Shown here piece after piece: positions 25,200 through 33,034 of a stretch of 64,000 bases of DNA. This DNA comes from Halorubrum rubrum (GTDB lineage: Archaea; Halobacteriota; Halobacteria; Halobacteriales; Haloferacaceae). The DNA is taken from contig NZ_JANHDM010000006.1 of assembly GCF_024494685.1 (NCBI RefSeq), positions 1 through 64,000 of the forward strand, given 5' to 3'. The stretch's first letter is position 1; each line of letters starts with the position of its first letter. The position numbers and the translations under genes were made by a program. The notes under the pieces are model-generated. The model did no database searches, was not told the DNA's origin, and saw nothing but the letters and a program-made list of their open reading frames with translations.

Positions 25200-26101
25200 C
25201 CCCCCGTCGCCCCGTCCGCGGATCCGGCGATCCGGTTCCGGATCGCGCCGGTCGCCGCGGCGACTCGCCGGGCGTCGCGATGGCGCTCGCCGAACGCGGC
25301 GACCGCGCTCGCGGCGGCCTCGTCGTCGGTTTCGAACTCGACGCCGTCGTACGCGACGTCCCACAACACGAGCGGTTCCGGCGCGGCGGGGCCGACGCCG
25401 TGCTCGCCGGGGACCGGATCGTCGGCGAGGAGTCGGTCGACGAGTTCCGGCGTCGCGGTCCCCCGTCCGACGGCCTCGACCGCGCCGACGATCCGCCTGA
25501 CGAGCGCGCGCGGAAAGCCGTCCGCGACGACCTCGACGACGAGGAAATCTCCCTCGCGCGTCGCGGTCGCGCGGAGGTCGCGGACCGTTCCGTCGTCGTC
25601 GTTCGTGAGGTTGTGGAAGTCGTGCTCGCCCGAGAGCCGCGCGAGCGCGTCGTGAGCCGCGTCGTCGTCGATCGCGTCCCGGTCGCTCGCGTCGTCGTCC
25701 CCAACGGTTCGCTCGGCGACCCCCGACTCCGCCGCCGGCGCGTACAGGAAGTACCGGTACGTCCGCCGGACCGCGTCGTGGGTGGCGTGAAACCCCGCGT
25801 CGACGTCGGCGGCCGCCCAGACCCGAACCGATCCGGGGAGTCGCCCGTTGAACGCGCGCGGCGTGAGCCACGCCGGGGCCTCGAACGCGACGGTCTGTGC
25901 CACCGCGGAGACGCCGGCGTCCGTTCGGCCCGCCGCGGCGTACCCCGACGGCGTCGCGTGGGTGGGCCCGTCGCCGCGCGCGACGAGGCCGTGATCCGAG
26001 AGCGCGGCGAGCAGCGTTCCCTCGACCGTGTCGGCGTGCGGCTGGCGCTGGAACCCGGCGTACGCGCGGCCGTCGTACGCGACCCGGAACGCCCGGATCA
26101 C
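25196..26101 (-). CDS. truA: tRNA pseudouridine synthase A
   Basis: Modifies U38-U40 in the tRNA anticodon arm. In 301 residues, the nucleophile Asp61 lies in AAGRTDAGVSA, followed by LTPRAFNGRLPGSVRVWAAADVDAGFHATHDAVRRTYRYFL and, near the end, DFLVVEVVADGFPRALVRRIVGAVEAVGRG. The start is a GTG overlapping the stop of the upstream stress-protein gene (GTGA), so the pair is co-translated. An acidic insert of about 20 residues interrupts the middle. Confidence 0.93.
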   Translation of the reverse strand: MIRAFRVAYDGRAYAGFQRQPHADTVEGTLLAALSDHGLVARGDGPTHATPSGYAAAGRTDAGVSAVAQTVAFEAPAWLTPRAFNGRLPGSVRVWAAADVDAGFHATHDAVRRTYRYFLYAPAAESGVAERTVGDDDASDRDAIDDDAAHDALARLSGEHDFHNLTNDDDGTVRDLRATATREGDFLVVEVVADGFPRALVRRIVGAVEAVGRGTATPELVDRLLADDPVPGEHGVGPAAPEPLVLWDVAYDGVEFETDDEAAASAVAAFGERHRDARRVAAATGAIRNRIAGSADGATGG

Positions 26102-26535
26102 GCCTCGCTTTCGGCCATCGGGACCGTGACGACCGGCACCGGGGAGGTTCGGACGATCTTCTCCGTGACGCTCCCGAGGAGGACGCGCTGAAGGCCCGTG
26201 CGCGTGTGCGTCGGCATCACCACGATGTCCGCGCCGGTGTCCGCGATCGCGTTCTCGATCACTCGGAGCGGCTCGCCGTGGATCACGCTGCCGACGGCGT
26301 CGATCCCGGCCGCCTCGAGCTCCGCGGTCACCGTCTCGACGCGCCGCTCCGCGCTCGACTCGACGCGTTCCGCGAACGCCCCGGCCCGCGGCCCCGCGAG
26401 CGTGTGCTCGAGCGTGTCGACCGCGCTCACGACGTGGACCGTCGCGCCGTAGCGCTCGGCGAGGCTCCGCGCGTGCGGGACCGCGTCGTTCGCGGCGCTG
26501 CCCGGCGCGACCGGCAGGAGGATGTCGTCGTACAT
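26098..26535 (-). CDS. universal stress protein, UspA family
   Basis: A 145-residue Usp starting MYDDILLPVAPGSAANDAVPHA and ending ADIVVMPTHTRTGLQRVLLGSVTEKIVRTSPVPVVTVP. The G-x9-GS loop is intact. The ATG at 26535 is preferred over an upstream in-frame ATG because the Usp fold begins at once. It is the first gene of a two-gene unit with truA; the pairing of a stress protein with a tRNA modification enzyme is conspicuous but unexplained. Confidence 0.88.
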   Translation of the reverse strand: MYDDILLPVAPGSAANDAVPHARSLAERYGATVHVVSAVDTLEHTLAGPRAGAFAERVESSAERRVETVTAELEAAGIDAVGSVIHGEPLRVIENAIADTGADIVVMPTHTRTGLQRVLLGSVTEKIVRTSPVPVVTVPMAESEA

Positions 26536-26634
26536 GACGAGAGATGGAGTCGCCGGCCGCAAAACGCTACCGGCGGACGACGGCGTTCGGACCGCTCACG
26601 CATTCGTCCGAGAGAGGGGTCCGTCGTCGTCGGG

Positions 26635-26865
26635 TTATCCTTCGATCCCCACGATCCGCCAGCCGTCGCCGCGACACCGGACCGGTTCGAGCACGACCGT
26701 GACGGCGTCCCCGCGGGACAACCTCTCGAGCGGTCCGAGGACGGCGTCGTCCGCGCTGACGACCTGGTACGTTCGACCCCGGCTTCCCCGTAGCGTCAGC
26801 GCTCCGTTGCCGTTCGGGTTGGCCGTCACGACTCGCCGCCGCCGGACGTCGGTCGTCGTCCCCAT
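26635..26865 (-). CDS. small haloarchaeal beta-rich protein
   Basis: A 76-residue protein: MGTTTDVRRRRVVTANPNGNGALTLRGSRGRTYQVV and then SRGDAVTVVLEPVRCRGDGWRIVGIEG. It looks like a compact OB- or SH3-like barrel with a basic start, suggesting nucleic-acid contact. A GGTTTATGAG box at ~26888-26897 lies about 28 nt before this ATG, so I prefer it to the ATG at 26892. No family assigned with confidence. Confidence 0.65.
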   Translation of the reverse strand: MGTTTDVRRRRVVTANPNGNGALTLRGSRGRTYQVVSADDAVLGPLERLSRGDAVTVVLEPVRCRGDGWRIVGIEG

Positions 26866-26929
26866 ACTGGCGAGCGCGTACGGGGAGCTCATAAACCGGA
26901 CTATGAGCCGCCCGTACGAACAATGAGAC

Positions 26930-27012
26930 CTATTGAGGGGAATCTATCGAGGGGTACCTACTGAGGGGGACGTACCGAGTGGCACCTATCGAGAGGCACC
27001 CGTCGAGTAGCG
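26930..27012. repeat. degenerate 14-bp tandem array, six units
   Basis: Units of 13-15 bp with consensus CTAYYGAGGGGYAC start near 26930, 26944, 26958, 26973, 26986 and 27000. They are not identical (examples: CTATTGAGGGGAAT, CTATCGAGGGGTAC, CTATCGAGAGGCAC). The array fills the gap upstream of the cyclophilin gene. The units are too short and spacer-free to be CRISPR. They may be regulator sites or slippage products; the frequent GAGG could also mimic ribosome-binding motifs. Confidence 0.75.
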
Positions 27013-27128
27013 TTCGACCGCTCGAGTCACCGACGAGGGAGGATCGACCGCAAGGCGTCGCTCGGAACGCGACCGGCCCAGCGCGGCGGATGGGTAGCGT
27101 TTTCCGGCCGGACGACCTTCCCCGGACC

Positions 27129-27695
27129 ATGGCACGAGACGTTTCCAACGCCGACAACCCGCAGGTGACGCTTCACACCAACCACGGCGACGTCGTCGTC
27201 GAGCTGTTCGCCGACCGCGCGCCGCGGACGGTCGAGAACTTCCTCGGGCTGGCCCGCCACGACCCCGCCGCCGACGCCGACCCCGCCCGCGACACCAACA
27301 CGTGGGAGGACCCCGAGAGCGGCGAGGTCCGCGGCGACTCGCTGTACGAGGGGAACGTCTTCCACCGCGTCATCGACGACTTCATGATCCAGGGCGGCGA
27401 CCCGCTGGAGTCCGGCCGCGGCGGCCCCGGCTACCAGTTCGACGACGAGTTCCACGACGAGTTGACCCACGACGGCCCCGGCATCCTCTCGATGGCCAAC
27501 TCCGGGCCGAACACCAACGGCTCGCAGTTCTTCATCACGCTCGACGCCACCCCGCACCTCGACGGCAAACACGCCGTCTTCGGCCAGGTGATCGAGGGGA
27601 TGAACGTCGTCGAGGAGATCGGCTCGGTCCCGACCGGCCGCAACGACGAGCCGCGCGACACGGTCTCGATCGACCGCGTCACCGTCGAGGAGTAA
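27129..27695 (+). CDS. peptidyl-prolyl cis-trans isomerase, cyclophilin type
   Basis: A 188-residue cytoplasmic prolyl isomerase. The cyclophilin core is complete: [47 protein letters not shown] (catalytic Arg in FHRV), [23 protein letters not shown], and [16 protein letters not shown]. An acidic insert ([24 protein letters not shown]) sits between the second and third blocks and is typical of haloarchaeal members. No signal peptide. The gene is followed by element copy B. Confidence 0.95.
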   Translation: MARDVSNADNPQVTLHTNHGDVVVELFADRAPRTVENFLGLARHDPAADADPARDTNTWEDPESGEVRGDSLYEGNVFHRVIDDFMIQGGDPLESGRGGPGYQFDDEFHDELTHDGPGILSMANSGPNTNGSQFFITLDATPHLDGKHAVFGQVIEGMNVVEEIGSVPTGRNDEPRDTVSIDRVTVEE

Positions 27696-27753
27696 CGCCG
27701 CGACGCGCCGGCGAAATCTTCGGCCGGTGACCCCTCGTTTGGACACGGCCGCG

Positions 27754-28037
27754 GTCAGTACAGACGAAGCAACGAGCGATCGCGGTGGCGCGCCTCCGAG
27801 TGCCCGACAGGGCACGAGGAGCCCGCGAGGGACGCTGCGAACGCAGTGAGCAGCGAGATTGGGGAGGCGTGAGGTGCGGTGCGGTGCGGGGTGGGTGGGA
27901 CTCAAAGGGGCAGTCGCGAGGACGAAGCCCGGCGAAGCAAGGGCCGCAGGAACGAGCGGAGCGAGTGACGAGGACCACAGCGAGCCGCGCGAGTCCTCGC
28001 GACTGGGGCTTTGGAGACGATCACTGCGCCAGCAACG
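27754..28037 (-). repeat. structured dispersed element, copy B
   Basis: Same element as copy A on the opposite strand. The central stem is perfect (AGTCGCGAGGAC at 27912-27923 with GTCCTCGCGACT at 27993-28004). On the minus strand the second hairpin uses GCTGC/GCAGC where copy A has GCGGC/GCCGC. The third is GTGCCC TGTC GGGCAC. Its CCAAAG end faces the AT-rich island. The outer end reads CACCGCGATCGCTCGTTGCTTCGTCTGTACTGA on the minus strand in segments shared with copies A and D. Confidence 0.8.
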
Positions 28038-28156
28038 ATCCCATTTCCATCACCACGATCTCCATTGAAACAACCATACAACTACACTCCTCAGCGACCA
28101 AGTGTTTCGGACAATAATATAGCTGAATAATAGAATTTTAACAGATCCAATAGCTT

Positions 28157-28276
28157 CTAATCCTCGTGCCGTATCTCTTTGACTTGTCCAGAAATCCTGC
28201 TTTCCACAAGAATTAATTTTCCAGTACAGTCATCATGTGGGCACGGTTTTTCAGTTTCATATACTATGAATCCCAT
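28157..28276 (-). CDS. 39-residue putative zinc-binding protein
   Basis: A very short minus-strand frame encoding MGFIVYETEKPCPHDDCTG followed by KLILVESRISGQVKEIRHED. The Cys-Pro-His-x2-Cys cluster and strand-turn-strand pattern are typical of tiny zinc-ribbon-like proteins, although only two Cys and two His are present. Downstream of the 194-residue gene on the same strand, with a TTTAAAAG box near 28316-28323 (about 40 nt upstream). Reality is plausible rather than proven. Confidence 0.4.
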   Translation of the reverse strand: MGFIVYETEKPCPHDDCTGKLILVESRISGQVKEIRHED

Positions 28277-28377
28277 GTCGATTTCCTATAATTCTCGGTA
28301 CTTAATCCTATTCTCTTTTAAACACCAAAATATAATGCTTCATGAGTTATATTATTATAATACTTGAGAGTAACGAA

Positions 28378-28962
28378 TTAATTTTGGAATGTGATATCAG
28401 CAGTTCCTAGCCTATCTCGATTCAGAACCATCCATAATATTGGCGTTGGGATATCTTCATCTAACGTATATTCCTCCTCTTCAATCTTGATCTGATTGGG
28501 ATAGCCTTCCATATTAGACATTAGCTCTAGAACACAGCTTTTCCAGTCCTGACGTATACGATCTAGCGATTGATTGATTGAACTATAGTCGTGAAGTTGT
28601 GGATTGTCTGATTGAGATATTAGATCTCTGGCTGTCTGAATACTCTGATTCACTAGTATAGCACCCGTATAGAATCTGATCACTGCTTCAGCCTCCTCGG
28701 GCGTTAATAGCGATATTTGGGAAGAGTTTGATTTGTACACCTCCGCAGTAATAATCTCATTACCAGGAACCTGAGTCCTGTAATTCGATGATTTCTCATT
28801 GGCTAATTCATCAAGACAGCTCAATTCTGCGATCAATGACTGTCGAAGTTGCCTGATTTTTTCTTCCTTTTTATTTGCTCTGATTTTCTCTTGTACTATA
28901 TAGGTCCCAACACCACCCGCTATTCCACCTATAAGTGCGGATCCGACACTTGAGATTATCAT
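28378..28962 (-). CDS. membrane-anchored coiled-coil protein of the AT-rich island
   Basis: A 194-residue protein. Residues 1-25 are one membrane helix with small-residue packing (SSVGSALIGGIAGGVGTYIVQ). A strongly basic and acidic helix (KIRANKKEEKIRQLRQSLIAELSCLDELANEK) follows, then a mostly helical domain and a short beta C-terminus (PTPILWMVLNRDRLGTADITFQN). AT-rich codons differ from all neighbours, indicating recent acquisition. No enzymatic motif is visible. Topology predicts a short outside N-terminus and a cytoplasmic body. A small membrane effector or accessory of an acquired unit is possible but not shown. Confidence 0.7.
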   Translation of the reverse strand: MIISSVGSALIGGIAGGVGTYIVQEKIRANKKEEKIRQLRQSLIAELSCLDELANEKSSNYRTQVPGNEIITAEVYKSNSSQISLLTPEEAEAVIRFYTGAILVNQSIQTARDLISQSDNPQLHDYSSINQSLDRIRQDWKSCVLELMSNMEGYPNQIKIEEEEYTLDEDIPTPILWMVLNRDRLGTADITFQN

Positions 28963-29154
28963 GTCTATTCGTTAGGATTCAGGAGTCTTGTCGTTTCCTT
29001 CGCTCTCTCGTCTAATCCGATTCAATGCCCGATCGATACATTCCTGCGGCGAGTGAAACTACGATGTGCGAGGATACTGAGGTCCTTACTGACGCGCCGG
29101 ACATTGATGTCATCAATCCATATAATTGCTTGACTTTGGATGGACAGAAACCGC

Positions 29155-29277
29155 CTCCAAAGCCCCAGCCCCGCACCTCACACCTCCCCAGCCTCGCGGC
29201 TCACTTCGTTCGCCGCGTCCCTCGCACGGGCTCCTCGTGCCCTCCGGGCACTCGAAGGCGCGCGCCACCGCATCTCC
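29155..29277 (+). repeat. structured dispersed element, copy C (internally deleted)
   Basis: Starts CCAAAGCCCCAG and jumps directly to CCCCGCACCTCACACCTCCCC, so the whole central stem is missing; the junction lies in C-runs, suggesting deletion by microhomology. The second hairpin (GCGGC/GCCGC) and third (GTGCCC TCC GGGCAC) are kept, and it ends GCGCCACCGC. Inverted relative to copy B across the AT-rich island. The short 29278-29342 segment holds nothing further. Confidence 0.75.
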
Positions 29278-29342
29278 ATGCTCTCACTTATAAACAATCG
29301 CCACAAGCACGTTTCCATTTTAAACACTGCTCTCGGTCCACC

Positions 29343-30596
29343 TCAGAAGATGTTCGCCTGTCGGTAGACGGAGATGCCCTCGCTCGTGATCTCGTAGGGT
29401 TTCGTCTCGCGGGAGTGGTTGGCGTCGCGGATCTTCTGGATCTCGACGGCGAGGCGCGTCTCCCGGAAGTCGGAGCCGCGGACGTACTGGAGGACGAACA
29501 CGCCGTCGGTCAGGTACTCGACGAGGCCGTACCGCGAGCCGTACGGCGTCTCCTCGCTCGCCTCGGAGGTGAGAAGCGTCGTCACGCCCGCCTCCTTCAG
29601 CAGGCGGGTGAACCCGAACACCTCCGAGCGTCGCTTCGCGGGGTGGTCGTACATCATCTCGAGCAGCGAGACGGAGTCGAGCACGAGCCGGTCCGCACCG
29701 AAGTCCGCGATGAGGCGGGTGAGGTCGTTGCGGATCGACGCCAGCGAGTTCGCCATCTCGATCGGGTCGAGCGAGACGACCGCGAGCCGGCCCTCCTCGA
29801 CGTACTCCTCGAACGGCCATCCCTTCTCCTCGGCGGTCGCGATGATCGACTCCCGGCTCTGCTCGAGCGTGATGTACACCCCTCGCTCGTCGGACTCGAG
29901 GGCCTCGTTGAGGAACTGTAACGAGAACGTGGTCTTGCCGGTCCCCGCGCCGCCGATGACCGTCAGGAGCGACCGGCTCGGCACCCCTCCGAGGATCATC
30001 TCGTCGAGCCCGTCGATCCCGACGTTCGTCCGATCGATATCGGAGTCGAACTCCTCGGCGTCCGCGTCGTCGAACCCCGTCGGTCCGTCCGTTGTACCGC
30101 TCTGGCCGCCACCGCCGAAGGGGTCACCCTCACCGAAGGAGCCGCCGCTATCGCCACCGAACGGATCGCTCTCATCGAAGGAGCCGCCGCTACCGCCACC
30201 GAACGGATCGCTCTCGCCGAAGGAGCCGCCGCTATCGCCACCGAACGGATCGCTCTCGCCGAAAGAGCCGCCGCTACCGCCGCTATCGCCGTCCCCACCA
30301 CCGCCTCCGAAGGGGTCGCCGACGGCGTCGTCGCCGTCGTTCTCCGGTTCGACGTCCGACTCTGACGCTGGACCGTCGCCGCTCTCGGCTCCGTCGTCGA
30401 CGCCCGGATCGCCGTCTCCGTCCGTCTCGTCGTCCATCTCCCAGCCGTCCTCGACTTCGGGGGTCGGTACCACGGTGTCGTCGCGTTCTTGCTCGTCCCG
30501 TTCACTCTCGTCGCGGTCGCCCTCCTCGTCGCGGTCGCCCTCCTCGTCGAGTTCCCGCAGCGCGCGCTCGAACCAGTCGTCCTCTCCGTCGCTCAT
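29343..30596 (-). CDS. KaiC-like RecA-fold ATPase with repetitive N-terminus
   Basis: A 417-residue protein. Residues ~1-190 are acidic and Gly/Ser-rich, including four tandem copies of a 14-residue unit (GGDSGGSFGESDPF). From ~195 a single KaiC/RadA-type ATPase domain follows: Walker A GGAGTGKTT at ~213-221, Walker B DRLVLDSVS, and LTSEASEE. Haloarchaea encode several such single-domain KaiC proteins linked to signalling, though not to a clock. The ATG at 30596 opens the conserved acidic start MSDGEDDWFERAL. The gene diverges from nadK. The target process is unknown. Confidence 0.82.
   Translation of the reverse strand: MSDGEDDWFERALRELDEEGDRDEEGDRDESERDEQERDDTVVPTPEVEDGWEMDDETDGDGDPGVDDGAESGDGPASESDVEPENDGDDAVGDPFGGGGGDGDSGGSGGSFGESDPFGGDSGGSFGESDPFGGGSGGSFDESDPFGGDSGGSFGEGDPFGGGGQSGTTDGPTGFDDADAEEFDSDIDRTNVGIDGLDEMILGGVPSRSLLTVIGGAGTGKTTFSLQFLNEALESDERGVYITLEQSRESIIATAEEKGWPFEEYVEEGRLAVVSLDPIEMANSLASIRNDLTRLIADFGADRLVLDSVSLLEMMYDHPAKRRSEVFGFTRLLKEAGVTTLLTSEASEETPYGSRYGLVEYLTDGVFVLQYVRGSDFRETRLAVEIQKIRDANHSRETKPYEITSEGISVYRQANIF
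30133..30290. repeat. 42-bp in-frame coding repeat, about four copies
   Basis: A 42-bp unit (starting CCGAAGGAGCCGCCGCTA) repeats about four times within the KaiC-like gene, encoding the 14-residue Gly/Ser/Asp/Phe unit. Copies differ by one or two bases, mostly keeping the amino acids. Confidence 0.85.
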
Positions 30597-30713
30597 GGTT
30601 CGAGGCGTCCGTTCGGGATCGCCATGTACCGGGAAACGAGGGCCGCCGGCTTGAACCTTTCCGGCAGCAGGGAGGTCCACACGCTTTTATTCGGCGCGGA
30701 GAAACCCGCGGAC

Positions 30714-31535
30714 ATGGAAGTCGGGATCGTGGCGCGAAAGGGAAACCCGGAGGCCGCGTCGGTCGCCACCGGGATACGCGACGCCGTTCGGGACGCCGGG
30801 GAGGCGGTCTGGATCGACGAGGAGACCGCGAGCGACCTCGACGTCGAGGGGAAACCCGTCGACGCGCTCGGCGACTGCGATCTGGCGGTCGCGGTCGGCG
30901 GCGACGGGACGTTCCTGTTCGTCGCGCGAAACGCCGGCGACACGCCGATACTCGGGGTCAACCTCGGAGAGGTCGGGTTCCTCAACGCCGTCCCGCCGGC
31001 GGCCGCAAAAGAGGCGGTGCTCACGGCCATCGAGGGGTTCCTCGACGGCTCGATGGCCGTTCGAGAGGTCCCGAGACTCGCCGCGCGTGCGGACGGATGG
31101 GAGTCGATCCCCGCGGCCAACGAGATCGTCGTTCAGGGCGCGCGTCGCGGCCCCGGCGGCGGCGTCGACTACGAGCTCCGCGTCGACGGCTCGCCGTACG
31201 CGAGCGGCCACGCCGACGGCGTCCTCGTGGCGACGCCGACCGGCTCCACCGCGTACAACCTCTCCGAGCGGGGGCCGCTCGTCCATCCCGACGTCGCCGG
31301 CCTGATCGTCAACGAGATGGCCCCCGATGCGGGAATGGCCCCGCTCGTGGTCGACGTCGACGCGACGGTCACGGTGTCGGTGTCTGACCCCGACGGGGCC
31401 GTCGTCGTCAGCGACGGACGAAACGCTCGGGATCTCTCCGGACCGGTCGAGGTGACCGTCGAGCGGACCTCGCCGCCGATGCGGATCGCGGGCCCGGAGT
31501 CCGACTTCTTCGAGGCGCTGAAGAAGCTGTCCTGA
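30714..31535 (+). CDS. nadK: NAD kinase
   Basis: Phosphorylates NAD to NADP with ATP or polyphosphate. The 273 residues contain the diagnostic GGDGT at 62-66, NLGEVGFLN, AANEIVVQGA, and HADGVLVATPTGSTAYNLSERGPLVHP. Length and order match archaeal NadK. A CTTTTATTC box about 25 nt upstream supports the ATG at 30714. Together with nadE at 23.4 kb, this window holds the two last steps of pyridine-nucleotide synthesis. Confidence 0.94.
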   Translation: MEVGIVARKGNPEAASVATGIRDAVRDAGEAVWIDEETASDLDVEGKPVDALGDCDLAVAVGGDGTFLFVARNAGDTPILGVNLGEVGFLNAVPPAAAKEAVLTAIEGFLDGSMAVREVPRLAARADGWESIPAANEIVVQGARRGPGGGVDYELRVDGSPYASGHADGVLVATPTGSTAYNLSERGPLVHPDVAGLIVNEMAPDAGMAPLVVDVDATVTVSVSDPDGAVVVSDGRNARDLSGPVEVTVERTSPPMRIAGPESDFFEALKKLS

Positions 31536-31607
31536 CGGGACTGCCGTCCGGACCGTGCCGAGGCGAACGCGCAACGTTCAACCCGACGCCGACTCGACTC
31601 GCGATCG

Positions 31608-32150
31608 ATGACGCTCCCGCTCGGGTTGGAACCGTTCGTCGATCAGTCCCCACGCGATCACGCGCTCGTCCTCGTCGTCGGGGCGTTCGCGTGTCTCGTC
31701 GGCTACGTCGGTTCCGCCGCGCTGTTCTTCGGATTCGATGTGCTCGGTCACGGCGGACCGGCCGGCCCTCGACGGGTGGCGGCGGTTTTCGCGTCACTGG
31801 CCTGCTGGGCCGCGTACACGGTCGCGTTCGTGCGCGGAAGAGGAGGTCCGGTGACGGACGTGCTCGCGTACCCGATCGCGACGGTGGCGGTCGTTCCCGT
31901 CGCGACGCGCTGGATCGTCTTCGGACCGGCGTGGGGAGCGCTTCGCGACCGGCTCGGGTTCTTCCTCTTTCGACCCGACCTCCTCGTCGACGCGGCCGTC
32001 CTCGTGGCTCCCGGCGTCGCGCTCTGTGCCTCCCTGCTCACGCTGTGGGCGAACCGGCTCGGCGAGACGGAGATCCGCGAGTGGCAGCGGCGACACCTCT
32101 CCGCGGCGTTCCGCGAGGCATTCGTCGAGGAGACCGACGTCGAGGGATGA
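31608..32150 (+). CDS. four-helix membrane protein, unknown family
   Basis: A 180-residue protein with four hydrophobic helices at ~20-45, 58-78, 85-110 and 125-150, and a hydrophilic C-terminus (LGETEIREWQRRHLSAAFREAFVEETDVEG). Its stop overlaps the start of the TVP38-like gene (ATGA), so the two are translated together and may act together at the membrane. No transport or enzyme motif visible. Confidence 0.72.
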   Translation: MTLPLGLEPFVDQSPRDHALVLVVGAFACLVGYVGSAALFFGFDVLGHGGPAGPRRVAAVFASLACWAAYTVAFVRGRGGPVTDVLAYPIATVAVVPVATRWIVFGPAWGALRDRLGFFLFRPDLLVDAAVLVAPGVALCASLLTLWANRLGETEIREWQRRHLSAAFREAFVEETDVEG

Positions 32151-32848
32151 CTGCGACCTCCCGTCTCCCCGGTGTGAACCGCCGTCACGTTCTCGGGGGC
32201 GCGATCGTCGCGGTCGCGGTCCTTCTCGCGTGGATCGCGTCGCCGGCGGCCGCGCTCGCGACCCTCGAGTGGCTCGCCGCCGACCCGCTTCGGTTCGGGG
32301 TCGCGCTCGTCGCGCTGGCGGCGATCCGGCCGTTTCTGGCGTGGCCGACGACGCTGCTCGCGGTCGCCGCCGGCTTCGGCTACGGCTGGGCCGGCATCCC
32401 GATCGGCGTCGTCCTCCTCACTGCGACGGCGGTTCCTCCCTACTGGCTCGCTCGCGCCGGCCGCGCTCGTCTGGCGGACGACTCTCGGACGATCGAGCGG
32501 GTCTCCGCGGCCGGCGGGCGGCTCGTCGCCGACGCGGGGGGCCTCCGAGCGGTCGCGGGGAGCCGGTTCCTGCCCGTGCCCGCCGACGCGGTCTCCGTGA
32601 CCGCCGGGGTGTCGGGGGTGGCTCCGCGCCCGTTCCTCGCCGGGACCGCGGTCGGCGAGTTTCCTTGGGTGGTCGCCGGCGTCGCCGTCGGCGTCTCCGC
32701 CGACCGGCTCGCGAGCGACGAGTTGTCCGTCGTCGACCCGACCCTGTTCGTCGCGCTCGGAGTCGCGGGCGCACTCCTGCTCGCGCGACCGCTGTATCGC
32801 GCGTGGCGTGGCGATCCGGCGGCCGCGAACGACGCGCCCGGAACCTGA
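32147..32848 (+). CDS. TVP38/TMEM64 (DedA-like) membrane protein
   Basis: A 233-residue integral membrane protein of the VTT/SNARE-associated superfamily. FLAWPTTLLAVAAGFGYGWAGIPIGVVLLTATAVPPYWLARAG is the first re-entrant hairpin. The second is GGLRAVAGSRFLPVPADAVSVTAGVSGVAPRPFLAGTAVGEFPWVVAGVAVG. Members move lipids between membrane leaflets or influence membrane homeostasis. Overlaps the upstream four-helix gene by 4 nt. The 32849-33034 gap after it shows nothing recognisable. Confidence 0.8.
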   Translation: MTATSRLPGVNRRHVLGGAIVAVAVLLAWIASPAAALATLEWLAADPLRFGVALVALAAIRPFLAWPTTLLAVAAGFGYGWAGIPIGVVLLTATAVPPYWLARAGRARLADDSRTIERVSAAGGRLVADAGGLRAVAGSRFLPVPADAVSVTAGVSGVAPRPFLAGTAVGEFPWVVAGVAVGVSADRLASDELSVVDPTLFVALGVAGALLLARPLYRAWRGDPAAANDAPGT

Positions 32849-33034
32849 CACCCGAGATGTACGGGATACACGATGGTGGGCTCCTCAGCGGAGACGACAC
32901 GCTGGCTCGAACGCGATCGCGTGAAGCACCGACCGATCGCGGTGGCATCGCCGGCGACGAAGCCACGGGTCGGGCGGTCGAGACGGCAGCGGGAGTCACC
33001 GCGGACCGGACGTCACCGCGGAGTTCAACGACTC

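Larger units (their letters stand above)
28038..29150. other. AT-rich island between inverted element copies
   Basis: Base composition falls sharply from the very GC-rich surroundings to clearly AT-rich over about 1.1 kb, with codon use to match (many AAT, ATA, TTA codons). It encodes two minus-strand genes and lies exactly between copies B and C, whose CCAAAG ends face inwards. This indicates recent transfer. No integrase, transposase or tRNA is inside. The stretches 28038-28156 and 28963-29150 hold no gene I can support. Confidence 0.75.

Noticed and set aside
26930-27012. CRISPR array
   Set aside because: Units of about 14 bp without spacers and with no cas genes nearby; the same holds for the 20-bp tandem repeat at 18941.
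28179-28367. Plus-strand frame in the AT-rich island
   Set aside because: No promoter and no domain; it lies opposite the better minus-strand zinc-type frame at 28157-28276.
29025-29921. 298-residue plus-strand frame across element copy C and the KaiC-like gene
   Set aside because: It joins repeat sequence to the antisense of a confident gene.
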